From Sycobia sp. Sy_11 (taxonomy: Eukaryota; Arthropoda; Insecta; Hymenoptera; Epichrysomallidae), in contig JACCIC010000064.1 of the NCBI GenBank assembly GCA_018907035.1, positions 186,001 through 250,000 of the forward strand: DNA of 64,000 nt, in the 5' to 3' direction. Positions 58,752 through 64,000 of the stretch are shown here, one piece after another; position 1 is the first letter of the stretch; every line of letters starts with the position of its first letter. Below the pieces are notes generated by a model. The model did not search any database, was not told where the DNA came from, and saw only the letters and a list, made by a program, of their open reading frames with translations. Made by a program: the position numbers and the translations under genes.

Positions 58752-60102
58752 TTAAAAACTCCACAGTAATCGGGCACTTATAGCTGTATGCTGGATGGTT
58801 AATCTCCTTTTTTCCTTCACATTTACAGAGTAAACAGCAGGGCTCGTTACACACAGCTTGGATAGATGGTCTTTTCCATCGCAGTGCCTGCAAAGTTTAG
58901 TTCTGTCAGGGCCCGAGCACACGGACGCTAAATGGCCAATCTGCCAACACCTGAAGCAGCGCTTTATTTCTGTTTTTTTCGAACTCTGCAGCTGTCCCAT
59001 CCGATTCGAACATGCCCTGCACGTAGTAACTCAGCTGCGTGGCTAAATGGTACAGACACCACCGCCGTCTGAGTACCCCATAAGCTTGCCGCAAAGAACG
59101 AGCGATTAGTAGGTTAGTCTCCTTTAGCTCGAGGTGTGTTTTCAGAGCCTCCAATACTTCATCCTTTGAAGTGACCTCATCTATATCTTTAATCTCCAAT
59201 GTAATAAGATTAGTCAGGACCGAAGTGGATGCGCTATGGCCAACCTTAGTTTCAACAATGCGTGCCAAGTCATGTGAATCTTTTGCTGTCCGTTTCAACT
59301 GAAGTACAAGGGCACCGCTTGCATTTCTGCGTATCCTGTTAACCTCATTCTTCACATGAGATAACTCCGGGTCATTCTTTATTTGACGCAGTACCTCCGC
59401 GTATGTAACTCCTTCATTGGCCTTAATCAAAATGGAATTAGGCCTATTTCGTCCATTAAGCCTGCGTGTACTAGATAATTCTTTATATTTTCCTTTGGGC
59501 TTCTTACGCTTGATGGTCTGCCATTGATTTTCCTTGGCTTCAGACTTCCCTGTAGGTACTCCAATCGACTCTAGTGGTCTCCTTAAGCCCAATGATGGTT
59601 CTTTCGTCCTTTTGCCACCTATTGTTTTAGGAGTGGAATCCATCCCTTCTGCTGCGCTTCGTTTGGTATCAGAGCGTAGACTCGGCGTAGTCTGAGTAAC
59701 CACTTCATGAGTACCAGGACGGTGATACTGCAACAGATCATCCTCTGCCATACTGATGCATTTGTATGAGGCATTAATAGAACGAGCAAGATCCTTAATG
59801 GTTTTGTGTACGTTATGCCTATCTTTAACAAAATCCAACAATTGGCTGATCTTCTCACCAAGTCGCTCCAGATGATTGTTTCTGCGCGTGATGGAGATTT
59901 CTCGATCCGTCATTTCTTGATCCATCATGACATCTCCTTTAGTACTCAATGTACTGTCTATGATGATGTTTGATTTGCCCTCCCCAGAATTCGAGGGGCT
60001 ACCACCGACCATAGAGGCTTGCACTCTATCGGAATCGGTGAGGAGATTGACCGGTCTTGCCGGAGTTACTCCCTGGGGTATATCCTTGTTTATACCAAAC
60101 AT
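58752..60102 (-). pseudogene. R1-clade LINE ORF1, Gag-like RNA-binding protein
   Basis: Starts at the ATG at 60102 (MFGINKDIPQ). An N-terminal helical region (ERLGEKISQLLDFVKDRHN) is followed by a basic linker and the conserved ORF1 domain (GVTYAEVLRQIKNDPELSHV, NASGALVLQLKRTAKD, IKDIDEVTSKDEVLEAL). After RQAYG (about 59075) a one-base loss shifts the frame; the lost text continues as VVSVPFSHAAELLRAGHVRI. A second one-base loss in a run of seven A (58973-58979) restores the frame for the zinc knuckles CFRCWQIGHLASVC and CRHCDGKDHLSKLC (58990-58860). It would coat the element RNA. Both shifts are single-base and the second is in a homopolymer, so sequencing error is possible. Confidence 0.85.
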
Positions 60103-60265
60103 TAGTCATAATTGGCCTTAAGTTCGGGAGGCCCTCCCTATTAGCTTTTTCTGTCCGCCCTGAGTATTTTATTTCTTCAGTGCCCTCTACAAATTGTAGC
60201 GAGCCATCCCCTATCCGCAACCTGGGGAGGCGCCAGATGGGAGAAAGCAACAAAACTCCACACTG

Positions 60266-60283
60266 GTGTGTGTGTGTGTGTGT
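60266..60283. repeat. (GT)n microsatellite, 5' flank of the LINE
   Basis: Nine GT units abut the LINE 5' end (CCAGTGTGGAG on the - strand). Confidence 0.9.
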
Positions 60284-61732
60284 TCGAGCTATTTGTGCGT
60301 ACTAGTAAAAATTTTTTATACTAAAACGATTTAACTTTTTTCTAACGATTGCATTGGCCTTTAGATGACTTTTATAATACATAAGAATTTCTTGTTTTTT
60401 TTATTAAATCGATAGAATATTATATATCGTATATCGACGGTATCCAATCCGATTTTGCTGAAAATTTTATTTGTTATGTTAGTTTGTCAGCTGACCTTAA
60501 AATATTATTTAACTTCTTTTTTCAAAGTACATAAGTGGGTCTTGCACATGCTTTTAATCACAAAGTCTCTCGATATAGTAACTTTGACCATGGACATTAA
60601 CGTAGAATTGATCTCTGTAAAATATTAAAAACAGGTGTTTTCTGTTTGAAAAGTTGATTAGACTTTCAGTTATTATTCATTCATTATTACTATTCATTCT
60701 ATAAATTAAAGTGATATCGACATCATGCATTTGTGTATACATATACACAAGGGAGTGGTTCATTTTCTCTGGTTGACGCTAGTGGCTAACTCTAAGACCA
60801 ACAAAAATATTTATTAATTTAATTCACAGCAGTCGACATAAGTACAAATTATAAATTAAATAAATACTGTATAATAATGGAATAAGCCAATCTTATCGAT
60901 ACCATAGATAATTTCATGGTTACAAAGCATAAAATAGTATTTTTATTTAAATCATAATAAGAATATAAATATAATGAAAATATATTTGTAATAGAGCATT
61001 TTTCACAGACCTATCGGTTAATAAGATAACAAATGATTAAATAGTTACACACACTCCTGAAATTCAAACTCGTGATCCATTCAACCCTATACATTCATGA
61101 TGATACACAATCAATTAACATTTAAAAAGGTAAAATTTATTTGATTGTGATAACACGTTCACTGAATGCTGAATTAAATCTATCCAAAACTGTCAGATTA
61201 TAAATTCAAGTAAGGCTATTGGAGCAACAAAAATTTTAAACTTCGAGAAAACCTCCTCCAGTATCAGTACATATATTGAGATGAGTAAATTTTTCTAATT
61301 TGACACGGAACATTACAATTAAAAAGTAGTCGAAGTGTAAAAATAACAGCGCTTCAGCGTTATTACTTGGAAGTTTTCAATTGCAGAATTGATGAATGCT
61401 CGTGATCTACAGAGAATTCTGTTAAATTTCTTTGTAATATATTCAATATGGCGTTTTTACTATTATAGCTATTTGATGAATGGGTTCGATCTATCAAGTA
61501 TTATATAATGCTCTTGTAGAACATTTGTACACAAAATGATCACAATATTATCAAGAACTCATACAACTTTTAGTGATACTCATTTTGAAAAATAGTACAA
61601 GAAATATTAATCTTAAAATATGATGGCGGCACTTTAACATTCAAGAGAAGACTTTTTTATCATTTTTCATAAAGAATTTAAGTTAGAATTTATGTTTCTA
61701 AGTGTTTAAGATACATGGATAAATAGTCCATA
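60284..61732. other. AT-rich spacer
   Basis: No gene seen. A stretch near 60800 (AAAAATATTTATTAATTTA) resembles the tail of the PLE-2 repeats, too short to call. Confidence 0.5.
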
Positions 61733-62150
61733 ACCCTTCTCTTGGCCTCGCCATTCTCCATTCAAGGGTGTTTGCACTGAAATCTCCAGTCAACGCCAAC
61801 TTATGTTTCATTTCTCTAATAGTTTCTTCTAGTTATTCCAGCATGGCCTAGCAATTACTTGTGGCTTGATTTGAAATGAGACTACAATTTACACACGTGA
61901 TGCAGTTTCGTGGCATGCAAACATAGCCACTTCGTGATTCATCACCCACGACCCTGTTAAGTCATGGATCGGGAATTCAATCAATCGCTATCGTCTAATA
62001 ATCGTCAGAATACCATTACCACTTTGATTTGCCCCAATACTCATCGCTGATTATGACAATGCCATCTTCCGTCTTGCAGTAGAGCTGAGTTAAAATTTAT
62101 TCAATTGTCCTGCTACGATCAATATTCGCTTGCAGAACTACAACTATCGA
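61733..62150 (-). pseudogene. R1-type LINE endonuclease fragment
   Basis: On the - strand: VLQANIDRSRTIE (QxN motif), KTEDGIVIISDEYWGKS (catalytic Glu position), VVGDESRSGYVCM, then LEETIREMKHKLALTGDFSA, with the catalytic Asp of the GDFN motif kept but Asn replaced by Ser. Several stops. Only the first two thirds of the endonuclease are left; no RT follows. A separate, older insertion than the LINE at 55.55-60.27 kb. Confidence 0.75.
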
Positions 62151-62645
62151 GATTTCTTTGATAGAGCTTCGCTAAAGGTCGGATAGTTGCCGGAACCATC
62201 TACAATAAAAAGATGCATTAGTTCTTTAAAAAATAGTAGATGTAAGTATATTACTTTTTCTTAATAATTATATTGATATTTTATTTCAATGAAGAACGAA
62301 TAAAAAAATTTTTTTTCTAAAAATACGCACTGCTTCATGCGACAATTATGGAGGATTCAATAATTCTATTCCAATAATTAAACGAAACGTTAATATAATA
62401 ATAAAAGTTCTTGTACTCGGGAAATCAAACTTATATCTATTGACAAAGCACTACTTCATTATTTTAAAAGCGAACTGAACATAAGATTATTATTATTATA
62501 TTGTAGATGATATTGTTAAGGATAAATTAAGAAATCTTTGATTTTTATACGGAATAAAAGAAAAGTCTTCGAATATTGCTACATTATATCAATTGTGCTT
62601 CTATATATTTTCAATATAAATTTACAAATCAGCACTTTTTAAAAA
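62151..62645. other. AT-rich spacer
   Basis: Nothing recognised. Confidence 0.5.
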
Positions 62646-62651
62646 AGGAAT

Positions 62652-63872
62652 TGAGTGTACAAGTAAGTTTCCCGTGTTTGTCAAAAGATGACGCCACCAG
62701 TGAAATAAATATGAGATGTCATGTGCTATATTTGTAGGTTGTGTATCTGGCATCACCTTTGCAGCATTATATTTGAGTATTTCTTTCGGTATCGTTTATT
62801 TTATCGACTAATATCATGACAAGATTTGAGCTAAATAAATGCAATTTGCAGGAAGCGCTGTTTCTATTCTTCAATATGAGAAAAAATGCGGCTGACGCCT
62901 ATCGTTTCCTTTCGGAAACTTATGAGTCAGGATTTATTGGTGAATCGACGCATCAACGGTTCAAAAATGGTGATGTTGAAGTTCAAGACAAAGATCGCTC
63001 TGTAAAGCCGAAAAGTTTTAAAAATGAGGCATTGTAGGCCTTGTTGGATGAGAATCCACGTCCGATTTAAGAAGAATTTGCTTCATCATTGGGCATCACG
63101 CGACAAGCCTTTTCTTTTCGCCTAAAAGCATTGGATTCATTCAAAAGGTTGAAAACTGGTTGCTATACGAATTGAAGCCCAGAGTCGTCGAACGGCGATT
63201 TAGCATGTCTGAAATGTTGCTACAGCGGTATAACAATAAATCATATTTGTTTTTTGTATTTTCGCTTGTAATGAAAAATGGGTATATCATGATAACTCTA
63301 AACGGATAAAATTGTATACAAATACCGGAAAGGCCGCCCAATCGACGCTGAAACGAAATATTCACGTAAATAGAGTCATGCTCTGCATATGGTGAGATTA
63401 AAAGAGAATCTTCCGAGTAATCAAACCATCAAAGGACTATTGTGTTGAACCTAAATTTTTCATTTCAAGCGAGAATTACAGGAGAAACGGACAGAATATG
63501 TGACCATTTTACATCAAGATAGCGCTCGGCCATATGCTGCGGCTTCGGTCAAAAACTATTTGGAGAATAGTGGATGGGCAATTCTGCCTCATCTGTCTTA
63601 CAGTTGAGACTTGGCATCTTCTGACTACCACGTGTTTCGATCATTGCAGAACGTTGTTGGGAATATGTTCAGTAGAAGGAATCAAAAATTAGCTGAATAG
63701 CGTCTTGGGCTCAATAACTGAAAAATATTTTGGTCCGGAATTTCTGCCAGAAAGATGGAAAAAGTTATAGCTTGGAATAGACTATACTTTGAATAAAGGA
63801 TATGTAACTATTTTTTCGTTATAAAACATCGCCTTTTTGAGAAAAAACGATAAATATTTACTTATACACCCC
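62652..63872 (+). mobile_element. mariner transposon, near full length, decayed (mariner G)
   Basis: Ends are GAGTGTACAAGTAAGTTTCC (62652) and its imperfect inverted copy near 63850-63870 (AAATATTTACTTATACACC). The transposase starts at the ATG at 62816: MTRFELNKCNLQEALFLFFN, AADAYRFLSETYESGFIGES, FKNGDVEVQDKDRSVKPKSF, then a stop at 63036. Further frames give LDENPRPI-EEFASSLGITR, ILHQDSARPYAAASVKNYLE (second catalytic Asp, at about 63515-63540, reads HQDSA) and LPHLSYS-DLASSDYHVF (third block). The first catalytic Asp block is poorly kept around 63260-63290. The total length of about 1.2 kb is typical for mariner. Same lineage as mariners B and E. Confidence 0.85.
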
Positions 63873-64000
63873 ATATATACAACATTATTCAAAATAATTA
63901 GACAACGTTTTTAAAATTTGTGTGAAAATAACAAAAAGCATAAATATTTTAATAGATATGTGAAGTTGATTAAGAAATTTTGTTTAAAAAAACACACGTG

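Larger units (their letters stand above)
55553..60265 (-). mobile_element. R1-clade non-LTR retrotransposon inserted in a microsatellite
   Basis: A 4.7-kb element with ORF1 (Gag-like) and ORF2 (AP-type endonuclease, RT and Cys-His motif) on the - strand and a short poly-A end at 55553-55560. It is flanked by (GT)n on both sides (55434-55552 and 60266-60283) in the same strand phase, so it has inserted inside one dinucleotide repeat. R1-clade families such as Waldo and Mino are known to target AC-type microsatellites. Both ORFs hold only a few stops or single-base shifts, making it one of the youngest elements here, apparently full length. Confidence 0.88.

Overview
The window is intergenic or intronic DNA from an animal, most likely an insect. 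The evidence is an arthropod-type transposon community (mariner, piggyBac-like, Copia, Gypsy, an R1-clade LINE, Penelope-like elements), AT-rich spacers, and many (TA)n, (GA)n and (AC)n microsatellites. A hymenopteran such as an ant is my guess, not something the sequence proves. The only host coding exon I recognise with confidence is one protein-kinase exon (8848-9094, + strand) of the SNF-related kinase SNRK, with an intact acceptor and donor. Two CpG-rich, GA-rich blocks upstream of it (about 5400-6540 and 7330-8100) look like promoter or 5' leader sequence. A peptidase-M16-like fragment near 54.75-55.0 kb is a weaker host candidate.

Layout. 1-3.2 kb: Gypsy remnant (RNase H, integrase, then a CCHC reading frame downstream of pol). 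4.03-5.32 kb: a 1.29-kb near-perfect palindrome bounded by TTAA. 5.4-9.1 kb: the candidate host promoter/leader region and the SNRK exon. 10-20 kb: mariner fragments, a (TA)n-centred inverted repeat, a Penelope-like element with a GIY-YIG domain and a hammerhead-like motif, and a duplicated composite repeat whose ends are 60-bp subrepeats in opposite orientation. 20.0-25.1 kb: a second Gypsy remnant with an internally deleted reverse transcriptase and again a post-pol CCHC frame. 25.16-33.64 kb: an essentially complete but decayed Copia element on the - strand, with both LTRs and a 5-bp target duplication. 33.7-36.8 kb: 5' half of a third Gypsy element, cut off by a mariner fragment. 36.8-40.7 kb: mariner pieces, unrecognised coding-like debris and an LTR-like block holding five covarying stem-loops. 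42.885-45.994 kb: a piggyBac-like element with about 330-bp inverted repeats and TTAA on both sides. 47.5-51 kb: mariner, Penelope 3' end with tandem hammerhead-bearing repeats, and an old Copia fragment. 55.55-60.27 kb: a nearly full-length R1-clade LINE on the - strand sitting inside a (TG/CA)n microsatellite. 61.7-63.9 kb: an R1 endonuclease fragment and a mariner copy.

The mobile genes do not form a functional pathway. They are layered insertions of different ages, nearly all broken by stops, frameshifts or deletions. The best candidates for something undescribed are the five-hairpin array at 39.96-40.31 kb (conserved core, arms that change in compensatory fashion), the repeated pol-then-CCHC layout of two Gypsy remnants, and the 60-bp-subrepeat foldback units. 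All family calls were made by reading translations and motifs; no database search was run.
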